The position numbers were made by a program, and so were the translations under genes. From the NCBI RefSeq assembly GCF_014647835.1, contig NZ_BMPY01000029.1, positions 1 to 64,000 of the forward strand: a DNA stretch of 64,000 nucleotides, given 5' to 3'. The stretch comes from Microbispora rosea subsp. aerata. GTDB taxonomy: Bacteria; Actinomycetota; Actinomycetes; Streptosporangiales; Streptosporangiaceae. The first letter of the stretch is position 1. Each line of letters starts with the position of its first letter. Below the pieces are notes generated by a model. It had not been told where the DNA came from and ran no database searches. It saw only the letters and a program-made list of their open reading frames with translations. Shown piece after piece: positions 21,299 to 29,753 of the stretch.

Positions 21299-23140
21299 AT
21301 GACCGCCGTACTCGAGGAGCGGGCCGCGATCGAGCAGGAGATCGCGGGAAGGACGGTTTGCGAGCAGCTCGGGTGGGCCGCGCGGGAGCATCCAGATGCG
21401 CCGGCCTACTCCGATCCCGCCGGTGACGGCTGGACGACCCTGACCTACGCGGAGGCGCGCGAGAGGGTCCTGAAGATCGCCGCGGGCTACGCCGCGCTGG
21501 GCCTGCGGCCGGGCGACGCCGTCGCGCTGATGCTGGTCAACCGCAGCGAGCACGTGCTGGCCGACCTCGGGGCCGTCCACGCGGGCGCCGTCCCCTGCTC
21601 CGTCTACGCCACCTTCGCCCCCGAGCAGGTCGCGTACGTCGCCCGCGACGTCGGGGCGCGGATCGCGGTGCTCGGCGGCCCGGCCGACCTGGCCCGCTGG
21701 GAGCCGATCCTCGGCGAGCTGCCGGCGCTGACGCGGATCATCATGATCGAGGGCGCCCCCGAGGACGACGAGCGCTTCCTGAGCTGGGAGGCGTTCGTGA
21801 AGCTCGGGGAGGACGCGCTGGCCGCCGACCCGGCCGCGGTGGAGGCCCGCTGGCGCGCGGTCACCCCGGAGGACACGCTGACCGTCCTGTACACCTCGGG
21901 GACCACCGGCAACCCCAAGGGCGTCCCGCTGACGCACGCGAACGTCATGTTCGAGATCGTCGCGACCCAGCGGATGATCGACCTGCCCGTGCGCAGCACG
22001 CAGATCTCCTACCTCACCTACGCCCACATCGCCGAGCGGGTGCTGAGCCTCTACCTGCCGCTGGTCAAGGTCAACCACGTCTACTTCTGCACCGACCTGG
22101 CGAACCTCGGGGCGACGCTCGGCCAGGTGCACCCGGTGCTGTTCTTCGGCGTCCCCCGCGTGTGGGAGAAGATGATGGCCCGGCTGCAGGCGCTGCTGGC
22201 CACCCAGCCGGCCGAGCGGCAGGAGAACGTCCGCGCGGCCATGGCCGCCGGGCTCGCCTACGTCGAGGGGCAGCAGCACGGCCACACGGTCACGCCCGAG
22301 GTGCGGGAGGCGTACGAGCGGGCCGACGCCGCGCTGCTTTCGATCGTGCGCGGCCTGATCGGGCTCGACCGGGCCGCCTGGTGCGCCACCGCCGCCGCGC
22401 CGATGCCCGAGGAGGTGCAGCGGTTCTTCGCCGGCCTCGGCCTGAAGGTCCTCGACGTGTACGGCATGACCGAGACGACCGGCGCCTTCACCGGCAACAC
22501 GCCGGAGGTCTTCAAGCTCGGCACCGTGGGCCGGGCCGAGCCGGGCGTCGAGGTGCGGATCGCCGAGGACGGCGAGATCCTCACCCGCAGCCCGCTCAAC
22601 ACCCGCGGCTACCTCGGCCTGCCCGAGGCGACCGCCGACCTCCTCGACGAGGACGGCTGGCTGCACACCGGCGACGTCGGCTCGATCGACGAGGACGGCT
22701 TCGTGCGCATCGTCGACCGCAAGAAGGAGCTGTTCATCACCTCCGGAGGGGAGAACGTCTCCCCGGCCGCCGTCGAGGGCCATCTGAAGGAGCACCCGCT
22801 CATCGGGCAGGCCCTCGCGTACGGGGAGCGCAGGCCGTACCCGGTGGCGATCCTCACCCTGGACGGCGAGGTCGCCCCCGAATGGGCGCGGGCGCGCGGC
22901 ATCGCCTTCGAGTCCCTGGCCGAGCTGGCCGCCCACCCCGACGTGCTCAAGGAGGTCGAGGCGGCGGTCGAGGCCGCCAACCGCAAGCTCGCCCGGGTGC
23001 AGCAGGTCAAGCGGTGGCGGCTGCTGCCCGTGGAGTGGACGGCCGAGTCCGCGGAGCTCACGCCCAGCCTCAAGCTCAAGCGCCGGGTCGTCCACGCCAA
23101 GTACGCCGAGGTGATCGAGGAGCTGTACGCGGCGGGCTGA
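21299..23140 (+). CDS. long-chain acyl-CoA synthetase (AMP-forming)
   Basis: 613 aa ANL superfamily enzyme. P-loop TVLYTSGTTGNPKGVPLTHA (about residue 198), A5 motif DVYGMTETTGAF, A7/A8 hinge LHTGDVGSIDEDGFVRIVDR, and lysine-containing ITSGGENVSPAAVE. It activates fatty acids to acyl-CoA via acyl-AMP; closest to the FadD15-type group. The ATG at 21299 follows GGGAGG; an upstream ATG at 21260 is less likely. Divergent from the POT transporter. Confidence 0.88.
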   Translation: MTAVLEERAAIEQEIAGRTVCEQLGWAAREHPDAPAYSDPAGDGWTTLTYAEARERVLKIAAGYAALGLRPGDAVALMLVNRSEHVLADLGAVHAGAVPCSVYATFAPEQVAYVARDVGARIAVLGGPADLARWEPILGELPALTRIIMIEGAPEDDERFLSWEAFVKLGEDALAADPAAVEARWRAVTPEDTLTVLYTSGTTGNPKGVPLTHANVMFEIVATQRMIDLPVRSTQISYLTYAHIAERVLSLYLPLVKVNHVYFCTDLANLGATLGQVHPVLFFGVPRVWEKMMARLQALLATQPAERQENVRAAMAAGLAYVEGQQHGHTVTPEVREAYERADAALLSIVRGLIGLDRAAWCATAAAPMPEEVQRFFAGLGLKVLDVYGMTETTGAFTGNTPEVFKLGTVGRAEPGVEVRIAEDGEILTRSPLNTRGYLGLPEATADLLDEDGWLHTGDVGSIDEDGFVRIVDRKKELFITSGGENVSPAAVEGHLKEHPLIGQALAYGERRPYPVAILTLDGEVAPEWARARGIAFESLAELAAHPDVLKEVEAAVEAANRKLARVQQVKRWRLLPVEWTAESAELTPSLKLKRRVVHAKYAEVIEELYAAG

Positions 23141-23142
23141 CC

Positions 23143-23178
23143 GGCGCGGGTCGGGTCCGCCGCCAGACTCATTTTTTA
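23143..23178 (+). terminator. possible terminator after acyl-CoA synthetase gene
   Basis: A GC-rich stretch with short self-complementarity (GGCGCGGG ... CCGCCGCC) is followed by a six-T run in CATTTTTTACC. The stem is weak, so this is tentative. Confidence 0.35.
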
Positions 23179-23238
23179 CCGTCGGGGGAGTGTGTCGGGG
23201 GCGGGGAGGGCGCCGGGGCGTGCGTACGGTCTCGGGGC

Positions 23239-24129
23239 ATGATGAGACCTCTGCTCGCGACGCTGGTCCTCGCGGCCGCGACGACGGCGGCCGCCGCGCC
23301 GGGCCCCGCCTCCGGCGACCTGGCCATCCGCTCGGTCGAGGTGCGCCCGTCCGACCCGGTGGTCGGCCCGAGCGGGTCGGTGCGGGTGGTCGTCGACGTG
23401 GTGGCGCGCGGCGCGGACCGCGTCTCCGTCGTGCTGGAGCCCGGCCGCGCGCCGTCCGGGGGCGGCGAACCCGGAGGGGAGCCGGAGCCGGATGTCACGC
23501 CGTCGCCGCCGTCCGCCTCCCCGGACCCGGTCTCCCCGGAGCCGGCCTTTCCGGAGGGTTCGGCCGTTCCCGTGACCGTGCCCGCCGTGGTGCCCCTTCC
23601 GGGGCTGGGCGGGCTGGCGTCCGCGGCGGTGCCCGGTGTGGTGGGCGCCTCGCGCACGGGCGGCAGACCGGCCCGGCGGGCCTCGTCCGGGGAGTGGGAG
23701 ACCTGGCGGTTCCTCCCGGACAAACGGCTGTCGCGGTGGTATCCGCACGGCCCGTGGACGGTCACCGCGACCGCGGTGAACGCGCGGGGCGAGCGGGTGG
23801 TCGCCCACGCGGGCTTCAACCTGCGCCGGGCCACCGAGATCGAGGGGCTCAAGGTCGTGCGGGACGGGGACACCGTACGCGTCACCGGGACGCTGCTGCG
23901 GGTGGACCCGGTCGGGAAGGTCGACTACCGGCCCTTCGCGGGGCAGCGGATCGAGATCCGCTTCCGCCCCGCCGGGTCGTCCCGGTGGAAGACCGTGGGG
24001 GAGGCGGTCACCCGGAGGGACGGCTGGTTCAGCGTCCGGGTCCGCGCGGACGGCGAGGGCACGTGGCGTGCCGAGTACGCCGGCACGTCCCGCTACGCCG
24101 CCGACGCCAGCCCGCAGCGAAGAGCATAA
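23239..24129 (+). CDS. secreted protein with proline-rich segment, paralogue of 24302 gene
   Basis: 296 aa. Signal peptide (MMRPLLATLVLAAATTAAAA) followed by a beta-type domain, LAIRSVEVRPSDPVVGPSGS. A long Pro/Ser/Gly-rich segment comes next, then a C-terminal domain with QRIEIRFRPAGSSRWKTVGE and GTWRAEYAGTSRYAAD. The C-terminal module matches that of the downstream gene (FQPAGSRKWHYVGTTETNGH; GTWAVRFDGNRR). Proteins of this build are common secreted actinobacterial proteins of unknown role. No enzyme motif is seen. ATG at 23239 or 23242. Confidence 0.75.
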   Translation: MMRPLLATLVLAAATTAAAAPGPASGDLAIRSVEVRPSDPVVGPSGSVRVVVDVVARGADRVSVVLEPGRAPSGGGEPGGEPEPDVTPSPPSASPDPVSPEPAFPEGSAVPVTVPAVVPLPGLGGLASAAVPGVVGASRTGGRPARRASSGEWETWRFLPDKRLSRWYPHGPWTVTATAVNARGERVVAHAGFNLRRATEIEGLKVVRDGDTVRVTGTLLRVDPVGKVDYRPFAGQRIEIRFRPAGSSRWKTVGEAVTRRDGWFSVRVRADGEGTWRAEYAGTSRYAADASPQRRA

Positions 24130-24212
24130 AAGCACAAATCATGCCACATGCATCCATGAAGAGGACATAGAGGACAGTTATCGATTTGTTATCTCTTTAA
24201 CGGCGTCTTTGC

Positions 24213-24241
24213 GGCAACTTTTCTCTCCCTTGTGGCGTCTA
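24213..24241 (+). promoter_or_regulatory. ECF-sigma-type promoter
   Basis: GGCAAC (24213-24218) and CGTCTA (24236-24241) are 17 bp apart, matching the AAC ... CGTC pattern of extracytoplasmic-function sigma promoters. It sits in a markedly AT-rich 172-bp gap (24130-24301) ahead of a secreted-protein gene, giving a ~55-nt leader. Confidence 0.5.
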
Positions 24242-24301
24242 TGGACGTAGGCGCGCCCCAAACGGGGGGTGCTTTACCGAACGGGGAGAGGAATTACCCT
24301 C

Positions 24302-25216
24302 ATGGTGAAACGAGCTGCTACCACCCTGGTAGCGGTCGCCATGGGCGTCACGGCGCTCGCGACTGCGCCCGCGTATGCGGACCCTGCCGCGCCTTCGCCG
24401 TCGCCCAAGTCCGACCCGACCCCTGCGGAAACCGCTCGTAAGCCGTACACGCCCAACCCGCGCATCCTGTCGGTCGACGTCGACCCCGATGTGGTCGTGT
24501 TGCGCAAGGGCCGGTCCGTCCAGGTCACCGCGCGGGTCACGACCCGGGATGTCCGGAGCATCGACATCGACCTGTGGCGTCCGGGGGGTCACGGCGGCCA
24601 CGGCGGCAACGGCTGGTTCGGCAAGCCCAAGAGCGGCCACCACGGTCCGAAGTTCGACCACGCGTCGCGGTCGTGGAGGTTCGACTGGAACGACCGGACC
24701 GGCACCTACAAGGTGCACGTCGAGGCGGTCGGCCTCGACGGCAAGAAGTACCACGAGTACCGCAGCTTCACGGTCAAGCGCGAGGAGCGGCACTGGCCGC
24801 GCCCGACCGGTCCGAAGGCGACCCGCATCGCGGGCTTCGACGCCACGCCCGAGCCGGTCCGCAAGGGCCGCACGCTGACCCTCAAGGGCACGCTGCAGGT
24901 CGCTCAGTGCTGGGGTGACTGGTACTACGGCTGGAACGACTACTCCGGTCGTCGCGGGGGCGACCGCTTCTGCCTCGACAACCGCAACTTCTGGCATGAC
25001 TGGCACTGGCTGGGCTCGCAGGACGTGAAGGTCTACTTCCAGCCCGCCGGCTCCCGCAAGTGGCACTACGTGGGCACGACCGAGACCAACGGTCACGGCC
25101 ACTTCGCCACCAAGGTCCGGGCCTGGCGTTCCGGCACCTGGGCGGTGCGCTTCGACGGCAACCGCCGTCTCAAGGGCTCTCAGGCGACCGACTACGTGAA
25201 GGTCCGGCGTCACTAG
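24302..25216 (+). CDS. secreted envelope-type protein
   Basis: 304 aa. Signal peptide with probable cleavage after APAYA (near residue 26), a Pro/Ser linker, then ILSVDVDPDVVVLRKGRSVQ, a Gly/His-rich turn (GGHGGHGGNGWFG), a Trp- and Tyr-rich segment with two cysteines (CWGDWYYGW; DRFCLDNRN) that could form a disulfide, and a final module like that of the preceding gene. Start ATG 24302 follows GGGGAGAGG. Function unknown; surface or extracellular matrix location is inferred from the signal peptide and ECF-like promoter. Confidence 0.8.
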   Translation: MVKRAATTLVAVAMGVTALATAPAYADPAAPSPSPKSDPTPAETARKPYTPNPRILSVDVDPDVVVLRKGRSVQVTARVTTRDVRSIDIDLWRPGGHGGHGGNGWFGKPKSGHHGPKFDHASRSWRFDWNDRTGTYKVHVEAVGLDGKKYHEYRSFTVKREERHWPRPTGPKATRIAGFDATPEPVRKGRTLTLKGTLQVAQCWGDWYYGWNDYSGRRGGDRFCLDNRNFWHDWHWLGSQDVKVYFQPAGSRKWHYVGTTETNGHGHFATKVRAWRSGTWAVRFDGNRRLKGSQATDYVKVRRH

Positions 25217-25230
25217 AAGACCCGACCGCG

Positions 25231-25260
25231 ACGCCCGGCTCCCGTACGGGGGCCGGGCGT
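25231..25260 (+). terminator. stem-loop terminator of the secreted-protein gene
   Basis: Perfect 9-bp arms ACGCCCGGC / GCCGGGCGT around a 12-nt loop, 15 nt after the stop codon, followed by CCGGCTTTCTG. Strong stem, short T-rich tail, as is usual in actinobacteria. Confidence 0.65.
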
Positions 25261-25362
25261 CCGGCTTTCTGACGCGGTTCGTGAAGGAAGATAACAGTCG
25301 GGGTAGACAGGTCCCGGCATGCCCGGATAACCGCCATAGTGAATGCAGCGCGGTCACCCAAG

Positions 25363-25378
25363 GCGAGCAACCGCTCGC
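25363..25378 (+). promoter_or_regulatory. leader hairpin ahead of the ramR-like gene
   Basis: GCGAGC-AACC-GCTCGC lies 10 nt before the Shine-Dalgarno-like AGGGGG (25388-25393). It may stabilise or modulate the leader; no sequestration of the SD is evident. Confidence 0.3.
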
Positions 25379-25399
25379 GCCGCGTGTAGGGGGTCTGGC

Positions 25400-26056
25400 T
25401 TGATCCGACTGATGCTCGCCGAGGACATGCACCTCATCCGCAAGGCGCTGGTCGCTCTGCTGTCGGGCGAGGACGACCTCGAGGTGGTGGCCGAGGCGGA
25501 CAAGGGCGAGGACATCGTCCGGCTCGGTTGCCTGCGGCGCCCCGACGTCGCGGTGCTCGACATCGGGATGCCCGGTGTCGACGGCCTCACCGCGGCGGCC
25601 GAGCTGCACCGCCGGTTGCCATCCTGCAAGACCGTCGTCCTCACCGGGCTCGGGACGCCGATGGCGCTGCGCAAGGCGCTGGACGCCGGCGTGCGCGGCT
25701 TCGTCGTGAAGGACGCCTCGCCGAGCCATCTCGTGGACTGCATCCGCCGCGTGGCCAAGGGGGAGCGGGTCATCGACCCCGAGCTCGCGGTGGCCGCGCT
25801 CGACGCCGACAGCAACCCGCTGACCGCCCGCGAGCTGGACGTCCTGGAGACCGCGGCCGGCGGCGCCACGGTCGGCGAGATCGCCACTCGTCTGTCGCTT
25901 TCGCCGGGAACGGTCCGAAACTACCTGTCCCGCATCCTCACCAAGGTCGGCGCCCGCTCACGCGTCGAGGCGATCCAGATCGCCTCCGAGTGCGGCTGGC
26001 TGTGGCCCGCGCCCGGCCGCGACATCGGCGTCCTGCGCTACCGGCCCCGCCGGTGA
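25400..26056 (+). CDS. ramR: RamR/AmfR-like response regulator
   Basis: 218 aa from the TTG at 25400, chosen because AGGGGG lies 6 nt upstream; an ATG at 25412 is possible. The receiver keeps every phosphorylation residue: LMLAEDM, VLDIGMPGVDG, VLTGLGT and VVKDAS. The LuxR HTH is NPLTARELDVLETAAGG...GTVRNYLSRILTKVGARSR. In Streptomyces, RamR/AmfR activates the ramCSAB/amf operon by binding upstream of ramC. Here it lies downstream of the operon and converges with it, its last 99 nt overlapping the second transporter gene. The intact receiver suggests genuine phosphorylation, possibly by the kinase at 33131. Identity rests on locus context; the regulator at 5303 is a relative. Confidence 0.8.
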   Translation: MIRLMLAEDMHLIRKALVALLSGEDDLEVVAEADKGEDIVRLGCLRRPDVAVLDIGMPGVDGLTAAAELHRRLPSCKTVVLTGLGTPMALRKALDAGVRGFVVKDASPSHLVDCIRRVAKGERVIDPELAVAALDADSNPLTARELDVLETAAGGATVGEIATRLSLSPGTVRNYLSRILTKVGARSRVEAIQIASECGWLWPAPGRDIGVLRYRPRR

Positions 26057-27775
26057 CCGCCCCGGGCCCTCCCAGTGGCCCACCAGGTCCGCGTACAGCG
26101 GGGAGGCGGCCACCATCTCCTCGTGCGTGCCGAGCAGGACGCGGGTGCCGTCCATGACCAGCACCCGCCGGGCGCGCAGGGCGGAGGAGATCCGGTGCGC
26201 CACGACGATCAGCGTGCCCCCGCGGGCCGCGAACGCCGCCTCCGCCCGCGCCTCCGCCCGGGGGTCGAGGTGGCAGGTCGACTCGTCGAGCACGACGAGC
26301 CGGGCGGGGGACAGCCAGGTCCTGGCCAGCGCGACGAGCTGCCGCTCGCCCGCCGACAGCTCGGCCGGGTCGAGCGGGCCGCCCCCGGCGCGCCGCGCGA
26401 GCTCCGTCAGCCCGAACGCCTCGACCGCCTCGTCCACCCGCTCGGGGGACGCCTGCGGCGCGAGGTAGGTCAGATTCTCCGCCAGCGTGCCGGGGAAGAC
26501 GTACGCCTCCTGGGGGATCAGCGCGCGGGCGGCCGGGTGGACGCGCGCGGCCGGCACACCGCCGACCAGGACCTCGCCGTCGTCGGGCGTCAGCACCCCG
26601 GCGACCAGCGCGGCCAGCGTGGACTTGCCGATCCCGCTCGGGCCGACCACGGCCAGGTGGTCGCCCTCGGGCACGTCGAGGTCCAGGCCGTCGATCACCG
26701 GTTCGGCGGCCTTGCGGCCGCCCGTGCCGTAGGCGAAGCGCACCCCGCGCAGCTCCAGCCGCACCCCGTCGGGCCGAAGGTCGCCGTGCGGCACGGGCGG
26801 GCCGGGCGCGTGCAGGATGCGCTCCAGCGTGACCGCCAGGTGGACGCCGCTGACGCCGAGACCCTGCACCAGGCCCCCGAGCGCGGGGGCGAGCGACTGC
26901 GTCACGTAGGTCAGCGAGCCGAGGATCACCCCGGCGGTGACGCCCTGGCGCACCAGCCAGGGCGCGCCCGCGATCAGCAGCACGATCGGCAGCCACGCCC
27001 CCACCGCCAGCGACAGCGTCCGCGACGCCGTCACCCGGGCGAGCGCGCGGGCGGCCCTCGCCTGCCGGGACACCTCCCGCCCGACGCTCGCCGCCACGCG
27101 CGCCTCGCCGCCGCAGGCGGTCACATCCCGCAGGCCGCCCGCGAGCGCGGCCACCGCGGCGGCCGTACGCTCGTCGGCGACGATGAACTCGCGCTGACGC
27201 CGGGCCAGGGCGGGCAGGCGGACGAGGAACAGGCCGAGCCCCAAGGCGACCGGCCCCAGCACGAGCGGAACGACCCGCGGCGCGAGGGTCGTCAGCCCCA
27301 CCGCCACGCTCACCAGCGTGAACACGAAGGTCCTGACCACCGTGATGATCGCGCCGAAGGCGTCCCTGGCCAGCTCGACCTGGTGGTTCATCCGGGCGAC
27401 GGCCGAGCTGTCGCCGCCCCGGCCGGCCCGCAGCGCCCCGGTCACCACGCGTTCGAGCAGGTCGTCGCGGAACGGCTCGACGATCCCCGCGACGATCAGC
27501 ACCACCTGCCGGGCGGCCAGCGCGGCCACCGCCCACGCGGCGGCGAGCACGCCCAGCCACATAAGGCCGACGCCCGGCCGCCCCGCGCCGAAGCCGTCGT
27601 CCACGGCCCGGGCGATCGCGTAACCGCCGCTCAGCGCGGGCAGCGCCTCCGCGACCGACCAGCAGGCCAGCCACACCAGCCGGGCAGGCGCGCGCGACAA
27701 CGCCCGCGCGATCACCCGTCCTGTCGCGGGAGGCGCGGCGCACGCGTCGGCTCCGTCGGCTGTGCGGCGTGTCAT
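25958..27775 (-). CDS. ramB: ABC half-transporter, lanthipeptide export (RamB-like)
   Basis: 605 aa. The ATG at 27775 overlaps the preceding transporter stop by 4 nt (ATGA). TMD residues ~15-310, then an NBD with Walker A GPSGIGKST, the variant signature LSAGERQLVALARTW, Walker B LVVLDESTCHLD and switch His in VVAHRISSALRA. No C39 peptidase domain is fused, as expected for class III systems in which leader removal uses another protease. It probably pairs with the upstream half-transporter. The C-terminal ~33 residues are encoded antisense to the regulator's 3' end and look unlike typical ABC tails. A and B assignments follow operon order only. Confidence 0.82.
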   Translation of the reverse strand: MTRRTADGADACAAPPATGRVIARALSRAPARLVWLACWSVAEALPALSGGYAIARAVDDGFGAGRPGVGLMWLGVLAAAWAVAALAARQVVLIVAGIVEPFRDDLLERVVTGALRAGRGGDSSAVARMNHQVELARDAFGAIITVVRTFVFTLVSVAVGLTTLAPRVVPLVLGPVALGLGLFLVRLPALARRQREFIVADERTAAAVAALAGGLRDVTACGGEARVAASVGREVSRQARAARALARVTASRTLSLAVGAWLPIVLLIAGAPWLVRQGVTAGVILGSLTYVTQSLAPALGGLVQGLGVSGVHLAVTLERILHAPGPPVPHGDLRPDGVRLELRGVRFAYGTGGRKAAEPVIDGLDLDVPEGDHLAVVGPSGIGKSTLAALVAGVLTPDDGEVLVGGVPAARVHPAARALIPQEAYVFPGTLAENLTYLAPQASPERVDEAVEAFGLTELARRAGGGPLDPAELSAGERQLVALARTWLSPARLVVLDESTCHLDPRAEARAEAAFAARGGTLIVVAHRISSALRARRVLVMDGTRVLLGTHEEMVAASPLYADLVGHWEGPGRSPAGPVAQDADVAAGRGPQPAALGGDLDRLDA

Positions 27776-29487
27776 GACACCTCCTCGGCGCGGAAGACCG
27801 CGCGGTAGCCGGGGTCGTCCCACAGGCGGTCGTGGGTGCCGATCGCGCGGACCCTCCCGTTCTCCAGCCACACGACCTGGTCGGCCTGCGCCGCCGTCGT
27901 CACCCGGTGGGCCACCACCAGGCGGGTGCGGCCGGACAGGGGGCCGGTGAGCGCCCGCCCGACCTGCCGCTCGGTCACCGTGTCCAGGCTCGACATGGCG
28001 TCGTCCAGGATCAGCAGCCGCCCGGCCTGGGCGAAGGCGCGGGCCAGGCCGACCCGCTGGATCTCCCCTCCGGACATCGGGGCCTCCTCGACCGGGGTGG
28101 CGTACCCCCTGGGCAGCCGCCGGATGAACGCGTCGGCGCGGGCCGCGCCCGCCGCCGCCCGCACCGCGTCCGCGCCCGGCGCGGCGAGCCCGAAGGCGAT
28201 GGCCTCGCTCAGCGTCTCGCCGAACAACGCGGGCCGTTCGAACGCGTACCCCACCGCGCGGCGCAGCGGCTCGCGGCCGATCTCCGGCAGCGGCACGCCG
28301 TCCAGCAGGACGGTGCCGCGTTCGGGGTCGACGAGCCGCCCGGCGACGGCGGCCAGCGACGACTTGCCCGAGCCCGACCGGCCCACGACCGCCGTGCACG
28401 TGCCGCCCGGGACGACCAGGCTGACGTCGCTCAGCAGCGGCACGCCGCCGGCCCGTACGGTCACCTCGCGCAGCTCCAGGGTTCCCGGGCCCGGCGGCAG
28501 CGGCCGGTCCCCGTACGCCGGGGCCGGCACGGCGAGCAGCTGCTCCAGGCGCCGGGCGGCCGACCGGGCGCGTGCGATGCGGGCCGCGTATCCGAGCGCG
28601 GACCCCAGGCCCGCCCCGAGGACGACGTAGCGCGCGGCGGCGAGCAGCTCCCCGGCGGTGAGGTCGCCGGCCGACAGGCGCAGCCCGCCCACGGCGAGCA
28701 CGGCGATCTCCAGGAGCGGGACGACGACGGCGGCCTGGACCCCGGCCCGCGCCTGCAGCCGCCACAGCGCCAGGCCGTGGGCGCGCAGGCGGGGGAGCGG
28801 GGCGAGCACGCGCGCGGCCTCGCGGTCCTCGGTCCCGGCCGCGGTGATGGTGCGGGCCCCGGCGAGGGCGCCGACCAGCATGGCCGCGATCTCCCCCTGG
28901 GCCTGCTGGTAGCCGCCGGAGGCGGCCGTGGTCTTCCGCATGAACGCGCGCAGCACGGCCACGATCAAAAGCAGTCCGGCCACCAGGGTGATCGCGAGCC
29001 ACGGGTCGATCAGCGCGAGGGCGACGACGCTGCCGGCCGCGGGCACGATCAGCGTCGCGGCGGTGACCACGGCGTCGGGGATCCGCCCGGTCTCCTCCAC
29101 GTTCACCCCGGCGCGGGTGACGATCTCGCCCGGCGTGAAGCGGCGGGTCATGCCGGCGCCGACGGAAAGGGTGTGGGCCACGACGCGCGAGCGCAGCCAC
29201 TGGGCGGCGCGCGCGCCGCTCACCCCGGCGGCGAGCACGCCCAGCGCGTCGCACGCGACGACCAGCGCGACCAGGAGGACGGCGGCGGCGAGCGGCCCGG
29301 CGAGCCCGGCCGCGGCCTGCGCCCCCGCCTGAGTGCGTACGACGGCGTCGAGGGCGCGGCCGAGCGCCGCGGGCAGCAGCAGGTCGGCCGCGGCGCCCAG
29401 CAGCGCCGTCGCCGCCAGCACCGCGAGCCAGGGACCGCCGCGCCGTACGGCCCGGGCGATCAGCAGGTCCGCCGGACGCAAGCTCAC
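27772..29487 (-). CDS. ramA: ABC half-transporter, lanthipeptide export (RamA-like)
   Basis: 571 aa from a GTG 5 nt after GGGAGGG. Transmembrane domain ~20-300, then NBD with Walker A GRSGSGKSS, signature MSGGEIQRVGLARAF, Walker B LLILDDAMSSLD and switch His in VVAHRVTTAAQ. Walker B ends in Asp rather than the usual catalytic Glu (LDD), so this site may be catalytically weak and the pair asymmetric, as in many heterodimeric exporters. Downstream of the precursor peptides and a stem-loop; translationally coupled to the second half-transporter. Likely exports the modified peptide. Confidence 0.82.
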   Translation of the reverse strand: MSLRPADLLIARAVRRGGPWLAVLAATALLGAAADLLLPAALGRALDAVVRTQAGAQAAAGLAGPLAAAVLLVALVVACDALGVLAAGVSGARAAQWLRSRVVAHTLSVGAGMTRRFTPGEIVTRAGVNVEETGRIPDAVVTAATLIVPAAGSVVALALIDPWLAITLVAGLLLIVAVLRAFMRKTTAASGGYQQAQGEIAAMLVGALAGARTITAAGTEDREAARVLAPLPRLRAHGLALWRLQARAGVQAAVVVPLLEIAVLAVGGLRLSAGDLTAGELLAAARYVVLGAGLGSALGYAARIARARSAARRLEQLLAVPAPAYGDRPLPPGPGTLELREVTVRAGGVPLLSDVSLVVPGGTCTAVVGRSGSGKSSLAAVAGRLVDPERGTVLLDGVPLPEIGREPLRRAVGYAFERPALFGETLSEAIAFGLAAPGADAVRAAAGAARADAFIRRLPRGYATPVEEAPMSGGEIQRVGLARAFAQAGRLLILDDAMSSLDTVTERQVGRALTGPLSGRTRLVVAHRVTTAAQADQVVWLENGRVRAIGTHDRLWDDPGYRAVFRAEEVS

Positions 29488-29549
29488 GTAGCCCTCCCGA
29501 ACCCGGAAATATGTGTCGGAGCCTGGAAACGACCCGGAAAACGCGAGAG

Positions 29550-29576
29550 CCTGGACGGCCGCGGCGACCGTCCAGG
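29550..29576 (-). terminator. attenuating stem-loop between precursors and transporters
   Basis: Perfect 9-bp arms CCTGGACGG / CCGTCCAGG around a 9-nt loop, extendable by GAG/CTC across a bulge. It lies 16 nt beyond the second precursor stop and before the transporter RBS, with no T-run. As in many lanthipeptide operons it may cause partial termination or protect the precursor mRNA (inference). Confidence 0.55.
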
Positions 29577-29591
29577 ACTCCCGCGCGCGTA

Positions 29592-29726
29592 TTACAACAG
29601 GCCGCAGATCAGGCTGAGGCTGCTGTTCTCGTGCGGGGTGCAGCCGAGCAGCGACAGGTTGCTGCCGCCCCCGCCGTGGCCGTGGCCGCCGGGAACCTCA
29701 AGGGCCTGCAGGTCGAGAAGCGCCAT
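29592..29726 (-). CDS. ramS: class III lanthipeptide precursor 2 (SapB/AmfS-like)
   Basis: 44 aa. Leader MALLDLQALEVPGGHGHGGG contains the LLDLQ motif recognised by class III synthetases (compare the LFDLQ of SapB). The core has SNLSLLGC (Ser-X2-Ser-X3-Cys) and SSLSLIC (Ser-X2-Ser-X2-Cys), two blocks able to form labionin or lanthionine/dehydroalanine pairs as in SapB/AmfS, joined by TPHENS and ending GLL. AAGGAG precedes the ATG. It differs from precursor 1 at a handful of sites: VPGG versus APG, E for Q in the hinge, and a two-Leu C-terminal extension. Peptidase processing is not encoded nearby. Too short for routine gene calling. Confidence 0.92.
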   Translation of the reverse strand: MALLDLQALEVPGGHGHGGGGSNLSLLGCTPHENSSLSLICGLL

Positions 29727-29753
29727 TTGGGATCATCTCCTTGTATGGGGTCA

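Noticed and set aside
25958-29254. A single 1098-codon minus-strand open frame spanning both lanthipeptide transporters
   Set aside because: Only its last 605 codons encode a protein; the upstream part is the wrong frame of the first transporter gene, whose own frame has full ABC motifs and its own stop.
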